From contig NZ_QPJT01000007.1 of the NCBI RefSeq assembly GCF_003337415.1, forward strand, positions 62,001-126,000: a stretch of 64,000 nt of DNA, written 5' to 3'. The translations under genes were made by a program, and so were the position numbers. The number at the start of each line of letters is the position of its first letter. Position 1 is the stretch's first letter. This stretch comes from Anaerobacterium chartisolvens (GTDB taxonomy: Bacteria; Bacillota; Clostridia; Acetivibrionales; DSM-27016). This document shows positions 36,752 through 46,278 of the stretch, piece after piece. Below the pieces are notes generated by a model, which was given only the letters and a program-made list of their open reading frames with translations, was not told the DNA's origin and searched no databases.

Positions 36752-37657
36752 ATGAGAAAATCAGCAAGTTTCAAATTTATCGCTTTAATATTCACTCTAA
36801 TTTTCGCCGTTTCCATGCTTTCAGCGTGCGGAGCATCAAACGAAAATACCCCCGACCCCACTACAGCAGAACCCACTACAGCAGAATCTACTCCTTCAGC
36901 TTCTACCCCTGAGCCGGAAGCCAAGCTTGAGGGTACTATAACAATAGTAGGCTCTACCTCCGTACAGCCTTTGGCCGAAGCACTGGCTGATGAGTTTGGC
37001 ACAGCTAACCCGGGTGTAAAGATAGATGTACAGGGAGGCGGTTCCACAACAGGCGTAAAGGCGGCAAATGACGGCACAGGGGATATAGGTAATTCATCCC
37101 GTGACTTAAAAGATGAGGAAAAGGCCTGGGGCTTAACAGAGCATGTTATCGCACTTGACGGTATAGCTGTAGCAGTAAATCCATCAAACGCAGTACAAGA
37201 TTTAACAAAAGATCAGCTTATAAAAATATTCACAGGGGAAATCGTGAACTGGAAAGAAGTCGGCGGTGCCGATAAGGAAATACTTATAGTATCGCGTGAG
37301 GCAGGCTCAGGCACCAGAGGCGCATTTGAAGAGATTCTTAAGATTGAGGATAAGGTAAAGTCCGACGCTCTCGTGGCTGAAGGCACAGGAGCAGTTATGG
37401 CCAATGTGGCAAGCAAGGACAATGCCATAGGCTATATATCCTTAGGGTCAATGGATAAAACAGTTAAGGGTTTGAAGATAGACGGAGTTGAGCCTACCGT
37501 AGAAAATATAAAAGCAAAGACATATATAATAGCAAGACCCTTCCTTATGCTTACAAAGGGAGATTTAAAGCCTGAGGTTAAAGCCTTCATAGATTTCATA
37601 ATGAGCGACAAGGGTCAGGAAACAGTAGTTAGCCAGAAATTTATTTCAAGTAAATAA
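36752..37657 (+). CDS. pstS: Phosphate-binding lipoprotein of the Pst importer
   Basis: Captures inorganic phosphate at the cell surface. Signal peptide with lipobox LSAC and Cys26, then an Ala/Pro/Thr/Glu-rich linker, then the PstS fold. It shows the phosphate-site motifs ITIVGSTSVQPLAEAL, GGGSTTGVKAA, IGNSSRDLKDEE and SREAGSGTRGAFEE. At 301 residues it is normal for clostridial PstS. The ATG at 36752 is preceded by AGGAGG; a frame open from 36686 has none. First gene of pstSCAB-phoU-phoPR, and two Pho boxes lie upstream. Confidence 0.96.
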   Translation: MRKSASFKFIALIFTLIFAVSMLSACGASNENTPDPTTAEPTTAESTPSASTPEPEAKLEGTITIVGSTSVQPLAEALADEFGTANPGVKIDVQGGGSTTGVKAANDGTGDIGNSSRDLKDEEKAWGLTEHVIALDGIAVAVNPSNAVQDLTKDQLIKIFTGEIVNWKEVGGADKEILIVSREAGSGTRGAFEEILKIEDKVKSDALVAEGTGAVMANVASKDNAIGYISLGSMDKTVKGLKIDGVEPTVENIKAKTYIIARPFLMLTKGDLKPEVKAFIDFIMSDKGQETVVSQKFISSK

Positions 37658-37791
37658 TATTGATATATACGACAAAATATTATAGACTTTATTCATTAGG
37701 CTTCACGGCATCGGCCGGGAAGTCTAATGCCGCGTTGTACACAAAGATTATATTTTCACAAAATACAATTATTTTGGGAGGCATGGATTGT

Positions 37792-38736
37792 ATGGCTGCA
37801 GAAAGCTCTGTGTCGATTGAGCTGAAAGGTAAAGAAAAGAAAGGGTCTGTTTCTCATTTTATGAAAAAAAATAAAAAGAATATGGGCAGCATATTGGAAA
37901 AAATTATAGAAAACATCTTTTTCCTATGTGCATGCATGGCGATACTTTCGGTAGTGACAATTACAGTATATATTTTTGCCAAGGGTTCCCCGGCAATTTT
38001 TAAAATAGGCATTGCGGAATTTGTATTCGGTATGGTGTGGATGCCTACATCGGGCGTTTTCGGAATATTTCCCATGATTGTAGCTTCCATTCTGGCCACT
38101 CTTGGAGCGGTAGTCATAGGCATAGTAGTGGGGTTGTTTACCGCAATTTTTCTTGCAGAAATTGCCCCCGGCTGGCTTGTAAGAATATTCAGGCCGGCAA
38201 TTGAGCTGCTTGCAGGCATCCCCTCGGTTGTGTATGGTTTTTTCGGACTTATAGTTATCGTACCTTTGATAAGCGAGTACTTAGGCGGTGCAGGCAACAG
38301 CCTCTTAGCGGGAATAATAATACTGGCTATAATGATACTCCCCACCATAATAAGTATATCCGAAACCTCCATGCGTGCAGTACCGCCTTCATACAAGGAA
38401 GGCTCACTTGCCCTTGGAGCAACACATATTCAAACAATCTTCAAGGTAATAGTTCCCGCCGCAAAATCGGGAATTTTAGCCGGAATAGTTCTAGGTACGG
38501 GAAGAGCCATAGGGGAGACAATGGCAATTATACTGATAACCGGAAATACTCCCCTCATTCCTACCGCTTTAACTGATCGCATCCGTACGCTGACAGCAAA
38601 TATTGCTCTTGAAATGGGCTATGCCCACGGACTTCATCAGGAAGCTCTTTTTGCCACAGGCGTTATACTTTTTATTTTCATAATGATACTTAATATAGTA
38701 CTTAATGCCATAGTATACAAGAAGGTTAATCAATAA
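37792..38736 (+). CDS. pstC: Phosphate ABC transporter permease PstC
   Basis: Integral membrane half of the phosphate channel, 314 residues. A polar N-terminal tail is followed by six hydrophobic segments, starting with IIENIFFLCACMAILSVVTITVYIF. Family motifs are PAIELLAGIPSVVYGFFGL and the loop VPPSYKEGSLALGATHIQTIF. The ATG at 37792 is chosen because GGGAGG lies about 10 bases upstream; an ATG nine bases earlier abuts it. It is separated from pstS by 134 bp without an evident terminator. Confidence 0.95.
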   Translation: MAAESSVSIELKGKEKKGSVSHFMKKNKKNMGSILEKIIENIFFLCACMAILSVVTITVYIFAKGSPAIFKIGIAEFVFGMVWMPTSGVFGIFPMIVASILATLGAVVIGIVVGLFTAIFLAEIAPGWLVRIFRPAIELLAGIPSVVYGFFGLIVIVPLISEYLGGAGNSLLAGIIILAIMILPTIISISETSMRAVPPSYKEGSLALGATHIQTIFKVIVPAAKSGILAGIVLGTGRAIGETMAIILITGNTPLIPTALTDRIRTLTANIALEMGYAHGLHQEALFATGVILFIFIMILNIVLNAIVYKKVNQ

Positions 38737-38751
38737 TTTTGGAGGGAAAAT

Positions 38752-39630
38752 ATGGATACTGAAAAAAGCAAAGGCATTCCTAAAAAGAGAAGAGGTATTC
38801 TAAGGATTAAGGATAGAATTCTCCAATGTCTTATCTGGGCGTTTTCTTTCATTACGATGGGTGTTCTTGTATGGATACTTATATATATTATTTCAAACGG
38901 AATTTCTCATATAAACTGGGAATTTATAAGCACAATTTACAAGCCCGTTAACAATCAGCACGGGATTTTTCCAATGATACTGTCCACCCTTTATATAGTA
39001 CTTATAACCATTGTTATCGCCACTCCCATAGGAATATGCTCGGCAATCTATCTGGTGGAATACTCAAGGCCGGGAAAGGTTTTATCCCTTATACGCTTTG
39101 CTACAGAAACACTTTCAGGAATACCCTCAATTATATACGGCTTATTCGGATATATATTTTTTGTTATCGCCCTTCATTTAAAATGGTCTCTTCTTTCAGG
39201 TGCCCTTACCTTAAGTATAATGGTTCTTCCAACTATAATAAGAACAACGGAGGAGTCCTTAAAATCGGTTCCTATAGCATATAAGGAGGGAAGCCTTGCC
39301 TTAGGTGCGACAAAGCTTACTACAATTGCGAAGGTAATTCTTCCTTGTGCCATATCGGGCATATTGACAGCGGTAATACTCAGCATAGGGCGTATTGTGG
39401 GCGAAACTGCCGCAGTGTACCTTACCGCAGGCTATGTAACAAGAATCCCCACCAGCATTATGGACTCGGGACGTACCCTGTCGGTACACCTCTACCAGCT
39501 TGCAAAGGAAGGAATATCCTTTGAACAGTCTTTTGCGACAGCCGCAGTCCTCGTTGTCATTGTGGCAATAATTAATCTTTTTGCAACCACTCTTGCAAAA
39601 GGTATAAAAAAATTCACAATAGGAGGATAA
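38752..39630 (+). CDS. pstA: Phosphate ABC transporter permease PstA
   Basis: Second half of the phosphate channel, 292 residues, beginning 15 bp after pstC behind TTGGAGGG. It has six membrane segments. Family motifs are FATETLSGIPSIIYGLFGY, the ATPase-contact loop VPIAYKEGSLALGATKLTTI, and GRIVGETAAVYLTAG. The gene ends 188 bp before pstB, an interval that holds another Pho box. Confidence 0.95.
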   Translation: MDTEKSKGIPKKRRGILRIKDRILQCLIWAFSFITMGVLVWILIYIISNGISHINWEFISTIYKPVNNQHGIFPMILSTLYIVLITIVIATPIGICSAIYLVEYSRPGKVLSLIRFATETLSGIPSIIYGLFGYIFFVIALHLKWSLLSGALTLSIMVLPTIIRTTEESLKSVPIAYKEGSLALGATKLTTIAKVILPCAISGILTAVILSIGRIVGETAAVYLTAGYVTRIPTSIMDSGRTLSVHLYQLAKEGISFEQSFATAAVLVVIVAIINLFATTLAKGIKKFTIGG

Positions 39631-39672
39631 TCTGTTTTTAATATTCATCTTTTGTTTACGTATTTTGGGCAG

Positions 39673-39711
39673 TTAACCTTAAGTTAACATTTAATTAACC
39701 CAGCATTAAAA
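39673..39711 (+). promoter_or_regulatory. Four-repeat Pho box before pstB
   Basis: TTAAC at 39673, 39684 and 39695, then TTAAA at 39706, all exactly 11 bp apart. The array lies between pstA and pstB and suggests a second PhoP-dependent promoter driving pstB-phoU-phoPR. A -10 box could be within CATAAATAAT near 39752-39762. Confidence 0.75.
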
Positions 39712-39818
39712 CATCATTGGTAAGATGTAAATGTTAGCTTAATGTAAATATTTCATAAATAATGAGTTCCCTTATATATTTATTCTACTTTAAAATAAAG
39801 AGAAGGAATGGTTAAATT

Positions 39819-40580
39819 ATGAACAGCAGCGAACTAAAGATATACACACATAATCTGGAGCTTTTTTACGGCGATGCTCAGGCTCTTAAAAATATAAATA
39901 TAAATATTGACGAAAAAAAAGTTACTGCTTTGATAGGTCCTTCAGGATGCGGAAAATCCACTTTCCTTAAAACACTGAACAGAATGAATGATTTAATTCC
40001 CAATGTCAAAATAACAGGCGATGTGTATTTTGACGGTTTGAATGTATACAAGGAGTATGATATAGTGGAGCTTAGAAAAAAAGTAGGCATGGTATTTCAA
40101 AAGCCCAACCCCTTCCCTATGTCGGTATATGATAATGTCGCATATGGACCCAGAATACATGGGATAAAATCAAAATCAAAGCTTGACGAAATAGTTGAGA
40201 AAAGTCTTGTTAATTCTGCTCTATGGGATGAGGTTAAGGACCGGCTGAAGAAAAACGCTCTTGGGCTTTCAGGCGGACAGCAGCAAAGGCTGTGTATTGC
40301 CAGAGTATTGGCGGTTGAACCCGAGGTGGTGCTTATGGATGAACCCACATCGGCATTAGACCCCATATCCACACTGAAAATTGAGGATTTAATGGATCAG
40401 CTTAAGGAAAAGTATACTATAGTCATTGTTACGCATAATATGCAGCAGGCGGGGCGTATATCGGATAAAACTGCATTTTTTCTGCACGGTGAAATAGTGG
40501 AGTATGATTTTACCGAAAAGATATTCAGTAACCCGACAGATAAAAGGACGGAAGACTATATAACAGGGAGATTCGGTTAA
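39819..40580 (+). CDS. pstB: Phosphate ABC transporter ATPase PstB
   Basis: Powers phosphate import on the cytoplasmic side, 253 residues. Walker [21 protein letters not shown]-loop [19 protein letters not shown], signature [19 protein letters not shown], Walker [14 protein letters not shown] and H-loop [10 protein letters not shown] are all present in order. The spacing and the [10 protein letters not shown] motif are specific to PstB. AGAGAAGGAATG lies before the ATG. It is followed 52 bp later by phoU. Confidence 0.98.
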   Translation: MNSSELKIYTHNLELFYGDAQALKNININIDEKKVTALIGPSGCGKSTFLKTLNRMNDLIPNVKITGDVYFDGLNVYKEYDIVELRKKVGMVFQKPNPFPMSVYDNVAYGPRIHGIKSKSKLDEIVEKSLVNSALWDEVKDRLKKNALGLSGGQQQRLCIARVLAVEPEVVLMDEPTSALDPISTLKIEDLMDQLKEKYTIVIVTHNMQQAGRISDKTAFFLHGEIVEYDFTEKIFSNPTDKRTEDYITGRFG

Positions 40581-40632
40581 TATTTGCGAGGCTGTATATT
40601 TATAAACTTAAAACTTGGAGGTTTTGTATATT

Positions 40633-41343
40633 ATGGTTGCAAGACATTTTTTTGACAGAGGACTTGAGGAATTGCATCTTGAGCTTATTAAAATGGGAAG
40701 CATGGTTGAGGAGTCTATAGAAAATTCTATACTTGCTCTCAAAAAGCAGGATATAAGCCTTGCAAAGAAGGTTTTTAAAAATGATGATATAATTGATGAG
40801 CTTGAAAGAAAGATTGAAAGGATATGTCTTAATCTTATAGCAACACAGCAGCCCCTTGCAAAGGATCTGCGGACAATAAGCACAGCTTTAAAAATAATAA
40901 CCGACATGGAAAGGATAGCGGATCATTCAGCAGATATTTCAGAGATAACCATAAGAATGGCAAACGAAAAATATATTAAGCCTCTGATAGACCTGCCTAA
41001 GATGGCAGAGCTGGCAAAAAACATGGTAAACAAGTCCATAGACGCATATATAAAGCAGGATGTTGATTTGGCACAGGCAGTATGTGACAGTGATGATGAT
41101 GTCGACAGCCTTTTTTCAAAAATTACTCTTGAGCTTATCAATCTGATGAAAAATAATCCTGAAACAGTAGAACAAGCCATAGATCTTATGCTGATAGCAA
41201 AATATCTTGAAAGAATGGCGGATCATGCTACAAATATAGGAGAATGGGTAGTATTTAATGTAACCGGAGAACATGAGCATCTGGCAAAGCATATATTTAT
41301 GCAGGGTCTGGACGATGCTCCCGAGGCTTCTGATCATGATTAG
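40633..41343 (+). CDS. phoU: Phosphate signalling regulator PhoU
   Basis: Links the Pst importer to the PhoR kinase and keeps the system off when phosphate is plentiful. The 236-residue protein is two three-helix bundles, each with the PhoU metal motif: ITDMERIADHSADI in the first and KYLERMADHATNIGEW in the second. The ATG at 40633 lies 11 bases after GGAGG; a TTG at 40615 in frame would place the site in the coding part. It is between pstB and phoP. Confidence 0.95.
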   Translation: MVARHFFDRGLEELHLELIKMGSMVEESIENSILALKKQDISLAKKVFKNDDIIDELERKIERICLNLIATQQPLAKDLRTISTALKIITDMERIADHSADISEITIRMANEKYIKPLIDLPKMAELAKNMVNKSIDAYIKQDVDLAQAVCDSDDDVDSLFSKITLELINLMKNNPETVEQAIDLMLIAKYLERMADHATNIGEWVVFNVTGEHEHLAKHIFMQGLDDAPEASDHD

Positions 41344-41392
41344 TTTCTGCATTAATATTAATTAAAGTAAATCCAATAAGGGTGGTGGATAT

Positions 41393-42112
41393 ATGTCCAA
41401 GGAGTTAATTTTTGCTGTAGAGGACGAAAGCCATATACAGCAGCTTATAAAATACAACCTCGAAACAAACGGATACAAGGTATTGACCTTTGAAAGCGGT
41501 GAGACTCTTTTAAATGAATGCAAAACAACGGTGCCCGACCTCTTTATACTTGATATAATGCTTCCGGGAATAGACGGGCTTGAGGTTTGCAGACAGCTTC
41601 GCCAAAATATCCGTACAAAGAATATTCCTATAATTATGCTTACTGCCAAAAGTGAGGAATTTGATAAGGTACTTGGACTGGAGCTGGGCGCTGACGATTA
41701 CATTACAAAGCCCTTCAGTGTAAGAGAGCTTGTCGCAAGGGTCAAGGCCATGTTTAGAAGAGTGAATAATCAAATCCCTCAGGAATCCGAGGTAATACAG
41801 CACGGAGATATCACTATAGATTGTATAAGGAGAGAGGTTGTAAAAGCAGGAAAGCTGCTTGAGCTTCCTTTGAAGGAGTTTGAGCTGCTTAAAATGCTTG
41901 TGCAGAACAAGGGCAAGGTGTTGTCACGAGATTTGCTTCTTGAAAAGGTATGGGGCTTTGATTACTATGGAGAAACCAGAACCGTTGATGTACACATCCG
42001 CTATTTGAGGCAAAAAATAGAGGATGATGACAACAATCCTGTATATATAGAGACTGTCCGAGGCATAGGATACCGTTTTAACGATAAGGGCTTTAAGCAG
42101 AAGCAGCAATAG
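41393..42112 (+). CDS. phoP: OmpR-family response regulator of phosphate starvation
   Basis: DNA-binding partner of the following kinase, 239 residues. The receiver domain has acidic pocket EDE near residues 10-12, phospho-acceptor Asp54 in LFILDIMLPG, Thr in MLTAKSE and Lys in ITKPFSVREL. The winged-helix domain contains LPLKEFELLKMLVQNKGKV and TVDVHIRYLRQKI. It should bind the 11-bp TTAAC arrays before pstS and pstB. AGGGTGGTGG precedes the ATG. The gene is 18 bp (24 bp to the chosen start) from the kinase gene. It may equally be named phoB. Confidence 0.93.
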   Translation: MSKELIFAVEDESHIQQLIKYNLETNGYKVLTFESGETLLNECKTTVPDLFILDIMLPGIDGLEVCRQLRQNIRTKNIPIIMLTAKSEEFDKVLGLELGADDYITKPFSVRELVARVKAMFRRVNNQIPQESEVIQHGDITIDCIRREVVKAGKLLELPLKEFELLKMLVQNKGKVLSRDLLLEKVWGFDYYGETRTVDVHIRYLRQKIEDDDNNPVYIETVRGIGYRFNDKGFKQKQQ

Positions 42113-42136
42113 CTGTTTTATTAGGAGTAGATGGAC

Positions 42137-43936
42137 ATGAGAAAAAAGGTTTTTATGTATTATTTGCTGTTAGTGGTTCTTGGGCTGTCCATTACAGGCT
42201 TCTTCACTTCTAAGCTGGCACAAAGCTTTTATAAATATGAGGTTGAGGAAAAATTAAAGAACACGGCTATATTAATCAGCTATCAATTATCCGAGAAGCT
42301 TTCATCCGGACAGGCTTTAGATTACAACCGGCTGGCCAGGGTCTATTCCTCCCTCTTGAACGACTCTTCATCTCTTCCTTCGTCTGATGAAAAGATTAGT
42401 ACGAGAATTACCTTTATAGATTTTAAAGGAAATGTGCTGGGCGAATCACAGACCGACTTTAAAGCAATGGAGAATCACCTTAGCCGTAATGAAGTACAGC
42501 AAGCCATTACGGGTAAATTCGGCCGGGATATAAGGCACAGCAAGACTCTTGGCATAGATTTTATATATATGGCGATACCCGTCAGCAATACGGAAGTAAT
42601 AGTGAGAGCGGCCGTACCCCTCATGCAGCTTAAAAACATCGACAGGCTTATGCTGTACTATACTCTGGCAGGTATGATTGCAGGCCTTCTTCTTACATCC
42701 CTGCTGGCGCTGAAGTTTTCTCACTCAATGATTAACCCTATTAATGAGCTCATATGGGCTTCTAAAGAAATTTCAAACGGAAACTACCAAAAACGCCTTG
42801 ACATACACGCTAAGGATGAGCTTGGGCAGCTTTCGCAGACCTTTAATGAGATGGCCGACAAGCTGGATAAGACGGTTGCCGACCTTATAGATAAAAATCT
42901 TCAGTTCGATTCCATAATAAACAGTATGATAAACGGAATAATTGCAGTTGACAGCAAGTACAGAATCATTCTTATAAATACGATGGCATGTGAAATGTTT
43001 GGAGCGGATATGCAGCAAAATGTAATAGGCATGAATATTATAGAGCTGGTTCGGAATAATCAGATAAATACTTTTATTAAGCAAGCCATAGAACAAAACA
43101 TGTCCTCTGCTAATGAAATAATTATAGGACCTCCCGAGGACAAGGTTCTAAGGATTTATACAAATCCCATCAAGTCCACACACATATCTGATCAGGATAA
43201 ATATGCAATATCCGGAGGAATAATATTCATACAGGACATTACAAATGTTAAAAAGCTTGAACAAATCCGTACCGAGTTTGTTTCAAATGTCACCCATGAG
43301 CTTAAAACTCCTCTGACATCAATAAGAGGCTTTGTGGAAACTCTTAGAAGCGGTGCCATAAATGATCCCGACGTGTCTGAAAAATTCCTTGAGATAATAG
43401 ATATTGAGGCTGAAAGGCTGTATATGCTTATAAATGACATCCTGCAGCTTTCGGAAATAGAGACCAATCAAAAGGACACAAATCTTGCAAGACATAATTT
43501 AAGACCCATTATCGCTGAAGTACTGTCCATTTTGGAAGGCGTAGCCGAGAAAAAATCCATAAGGCTTATAGCGGATATATACGGCAATGTGTCAATAATA
43601 GCAAACAGGGACAGGATTAAGCAAATGCTTATAAACCTGATAGATAACGCAATTAAATACAATGTAGAAAGCGGTACGGTAACAGTCAAGTGCTTTAAGG
43701 CAGAGGGCAAGGTAGTAATATCGGTAAAGGACACAGGAATAGGAATAGCACAGGAGCATCTCTCCAGAATCTTTGAGCGCTTCTACAGGGTGGATAAGGG
43801 AAGATCAAGAAATATGGGGGGAACGGGACTGGGACTGTCCATTGTAAAGCACATAGTAAATCTTTACAGCGGAGATATAAGGGTTAACAGCGAACCCGGA
43901 AAGGGCACCGAGTTCGTTATACAGATTCCTGTGTAA
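42137..43936 (+). CDS. phoR: Phosphate-sensing histidine kinase
   Basis: Membrane kinase controlling PhoP, 599 residues. TM1 spans about 6-27 and TM2 about 172-195 (YYTLAGMIAGLLLTSLLALKF), enclosing an extracellular sensor. HAMP (INPINELIWASKEISNGNYQ) and a PAS domain (FDSIINSMINGIIAVDSKYR) follow. The H box is FVSNVTHELKTPLTSIRGF, with N box IDNAIKYN and G boxes DTGIGIAQEH and GGTGLGLSIVKH. The PAS-containing architecture is that of PhoR. The second ATG (42137) is taken as start because AGGAG lies nine bases upstream. It converges with the GH94-like gene, 8 bp apart, with no evident terminator between. Confidence 0.94.
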   Translation: MRKKVFMYYLLLVVLGLSITGFFTSKLAQSFYKYEVEEKLKNTAILISYQLSEKLSSGQALDYNRLARVYSSLLNDSSSLPSSDEKISTRITFIDFKGNVLGESQTDFKAMENHLSRNEVQQAITGKFGRDIRHSKTLGIDFIYMAIPVSNTEVIVRAAVPLMQLKNIDRLMLYYTLAGMIAGLLLTSLLALKFSHSMINPINELIWASKEISNGNYQKRLDIHAKDELGQLSQTFNEMADKLDKTVADLIDKNLQFDSIINSMINGIIAVDSKYRIILINTMACEMFGADMQQNVIGMNIIELVRNNQINTFIKQAIEQNMSSANEIIIGPPEDKVLRIYTNPIKSTHISDQDKYAISGGIIFIQDITNVKKLEQIRTEFVSNVTHELKTPLTSIRGFVETLRSGAINDPDVSEKFLEIIDIEAERLYMLINDILQLSEIETNQKDTNLARHNLRPIIAEVLSILEGVAEKKSIRLIADIYGNVSIIANRDRIKQMLINLIDNAIKYNVESGTVTVKCFKAEGKVVISVKDTGIGIAQEHLSRIFERFYRVDKGRSRNMGGTGLGLSIVKHIVNLYSGDIRVNSEPGKGTEFVIQIPV

Positions 43937-43944
43937 AAATATGC

Positions 43945-46137
43945 TCAGTCATTTCCCAATATTGCCTCAACCTTATGCAGCTTTTTATCTCCGAACACAG
44001 GAAGCATGTTCCCTATAAATTTCTTGCCGTCAACCATCAGGCTTTTAAGACCTCTGCAAACATGCTCAGGGTTTTTTACAGTGATTTCATACATTGAATC
44101 CCTATACCATCGCTTAACGGTATATTCGTTCCATGATGACGGTATGCAGGGATCTATCATCAGTCCGTTATATGCGGGCCTGATTCCGAGTATCCATTGG
44201 GATATCACTACAAAGTTCCATGCGGCGGTGCTTGGAAGCCACGAGCTTTTTACAGCTCCATGCTCCTCCGCACCGTGCTCTTCGATAGTTTGAGAATATA
44301 CGTAGGGCTCACTTATGTGCAGATCACTTATATCCTCAATATATGCCGGAGCTGTCTTGCAGTAATATTCGAAAGCCCTGTCTCCGTTTCCAGTTACAGC
44401 TTCGGCAGCGGACGTCCATGAATTACAGCGGCACAATAACTCTCTAAGCTCCTTGCTTTCTATTGTGTTTCCCATATTATCATATGCCCTTAAAAAGCAT
44501 TCTTCACGATATCCCCTGCTTATGAGATTTTCCTTCATCCTTTTAATATGCCTGCTTGCTTCACTTGCCTCAGTGTCCCAGCCTATATGCCGGCATATTT
44601 TGACCAGCTCATCTCCTATGAAAACAAACATTCCGGCAACCAATGCCGATTCAGACGCTTTACCCTTTCTGCCGGCAGCTCTCCATGCAGCTTTGCTATC
44701 CTTCATAGGAAAATTTTTAAAATTAAGGCAATCACCCCAAGCGTCCTGCCCCACAACAGGAAATCCGTTTGGCCCCAAATTATGCGCGGTGCTGTAAAAG
44801 GCTTTTGTTAAATGTCCGAAAAGGCTTATGGCCTTTCTGCGATCATCTATGGATGGAACTTTTTCCTCCAATATATCAAAATTTCCCGTTTCCTTTATAT
44901 ATGCAGAGGTGGAAAGTATTAGCCATAACGGATGGAGGTCAAGCTCTCCGCTCACTTCATTATTTTCTTCTGCCGCCAAGGTCTGACGCCTATTACAGGC
45001 ATCTGCACCATCAACCTGTACGGATGCAAGATCCAGTATCCTTTCTCTGGCTCTATCCGGTATCTGATGAACAAAGCCCAATATATCCCGGCTTAAGTCC
45101 CCAAAATCCGTTCTTTTCCTCAATCCGGGCTCAAAGGGCAAAGAGCATCCCGACATATTGAAGTCAACCATGCACTGGTACTGGCTCCAGATATTTACCA
45201 TGCGATCCAGCCTTTGATCCCCGCTTTTTAGAGTATACTTCGACAGTAATTTACCCCAGTGCTCAGCAAGCTTAGTAAAGGCCACATCTGCCTGTTCCTC
45301 TGTCTCGAAAGCCTTTATGATTTTATGAGCCTTTTTCTTATTTATTGCACCTTTCCCATGTGATCGGCTTGAAGTATCATTTTCAGCATACCCCAAAATA
45401 AATATGATAGTCTTTGCCTCACCCGGAGCAAGCTCTACATTTATGCAGTGAGATGCCACAGGCGCCTCCATAGCATCACAGCTTATGCCGCTGCAGCCCG
45501 TAAAAATGTCTTTATCTGTTATAAAGCCGCTTACAGGTATATTTACAGAATAAAAGGCATAGCGGGTTCTTCTTTCCCCATACTCAATTTTATAATATAT
45601 GACACTGTCTTCCGCCTGCACCTCTCCTGTACCAAGCCCTTCTTTAAAATACTCCGTGTCCTTGCAATAATCCCGGAAGCCAAATTTTATATATGAAAAG
45701 ACCGATATCTTTTTATTTTCTTTTCCAGTGTTTGTTAAAGTAACCTTCTGAATTTCTGCATGGGTATCTAAGGGTACGAAAAATAGCGCTTCGCTTCTTA
45801 TTCCGTTTCTCTCTCCCACTAATGAGGTATATCCCATACCATGCCTGCACATATAGTAATCCAAATCCCTATTAGCGGGTACAAACCCCGGACACCACAA
45901 GTCTCCGTTATCATAAATGTGAAAGCATCTTCCCCCATAGCAAAGCGGTATGCTGCGGTATTTGCGACGTGTTATTCCTGTCAGCCTTGCATCTCTGTAA
46001 AAGCAATATCCTCCCGAGGTATTGGAAACAACAGAAAAAAAATCTTTTGTTCCAAGATAGTTGTTCCATGGATATGGAGTCTGTGCAGAAGTTATTACAT
46101 ATTCCTTACTCTCGTCGTTAAAGTACCCATATTTCAT
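43945..46137 (-). CDS. GH94-like disaccharide phosphorylase with altered active-site motif
   Basis: Resembles cellobiose phosphorylase, which splits beta-glucosides with phosphate into glucose 1-phosphate and a sugar. The N-terminus MKYGYFNDESKEYVITSAQ, WNNYLGT, CRHGMGYT and the barrel stretch DILGFVHQIPDRARERILDL all match the family. The protein is 730 residues, about 80 shorter than cellobiose phosphorylase. In place of the usual NDDPLWL, with its catalytic Asp, the sequence reads LDLHPLWL (Asp403, His405 when counted from an upstream GTG). The acceptor loop region AWGDCLNFKNFPMKDSK replaces DWNDCLNL. It may have another acceptor specificity, use a shifted Asp, or be inactive. The ATG at 46137 follows GGAGGG. 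It is the last gene of the third ABC operon. Confidence 0.8.
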   Translation of the reverse strand: MKYGYFNDESKEYVITSAQTPYPWNNYLGTKDFFSVVSNTSGGYCFYRDARLTGITRRKYRSIPLCYGGRCFHIYDNGDLWCPGFVPANRDLDYYMCRHGMGYTSLVGERNGIRSEALFFVPLDTHAEIQKVTLTNTGKENKKISVFSYIKFGFRDYCKDTEYFKEGLGTGEVQAEDSVIYYKIEYGERRTRYAFYSVNIPVSGFITDKDIFTGCSGISCDAMEAPVASHCINVELAPGEAKTIIFILGYAENDTSSRSHGKGAINKKKAHKIIKAFETEEQADVAFTKLAEHWGKLLSKYTLKSGDQRLDRMVNIWSQYQCMVDFNMSGCSLPFEPGLRKRTDFGDLSRDILGFVHQIPDRARERILDLASVQVDGADACNRRQTLAAEENNEVSGELDLHPLWLILSTSAYIKETGNFDILEEKVPSIDDRRKAISLFGHLTKAFYSTAHNLGPNGFPVVGQDAWGDCLNFKNFPMKDSKAAWRAAGRKGKASESALVAGMFVFIGDELVKICRHIGWDTEASEASRHIKRMKENLISRGYREECFLRAYDNMGNTIESKELRELLCRCNSWTSAAEAVTGNGDRAFEYYCKTAPAYIEDISDLHISEPYVYSQTIEEHGAEEHGAVKSSWLPSTAAWNFVVISQWILGIRPAYNGLMIDPCIPSSWNEYTVKRWYRDSMYEITVKNPEHVCRGLKSLMVDGKKFIGNMLPVFGDKKLHKVEAILGND

Positions 46138-46210
46138 ATATAACACCCTCCGGCTGAAAGCCTCATCACTTGCTATTGCTCTATTTTTTGCATTATGATA
46201 TTGCGTTTAT

Positions 46211-46250
46211 AAATTTACAGGGATAGGTTTAACCCTATCCCTGCAAATTT
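46211..46250 (-). other. Strong stem-loop between binding-protein and phosphorylase genes
   Basis: AAATTTGCAGGGATAGG and CCTATCCCTGTAAATTT pair almost perfectly around a 6-base loop. No U-run follows, so it is probably a message stabiliser or partial terminator that sets the ratio of the two products. Confidence 0.6.
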
Positions 46251-46278
46251 ATTGTTAAGTAACCTTTAAATTAAGCTA

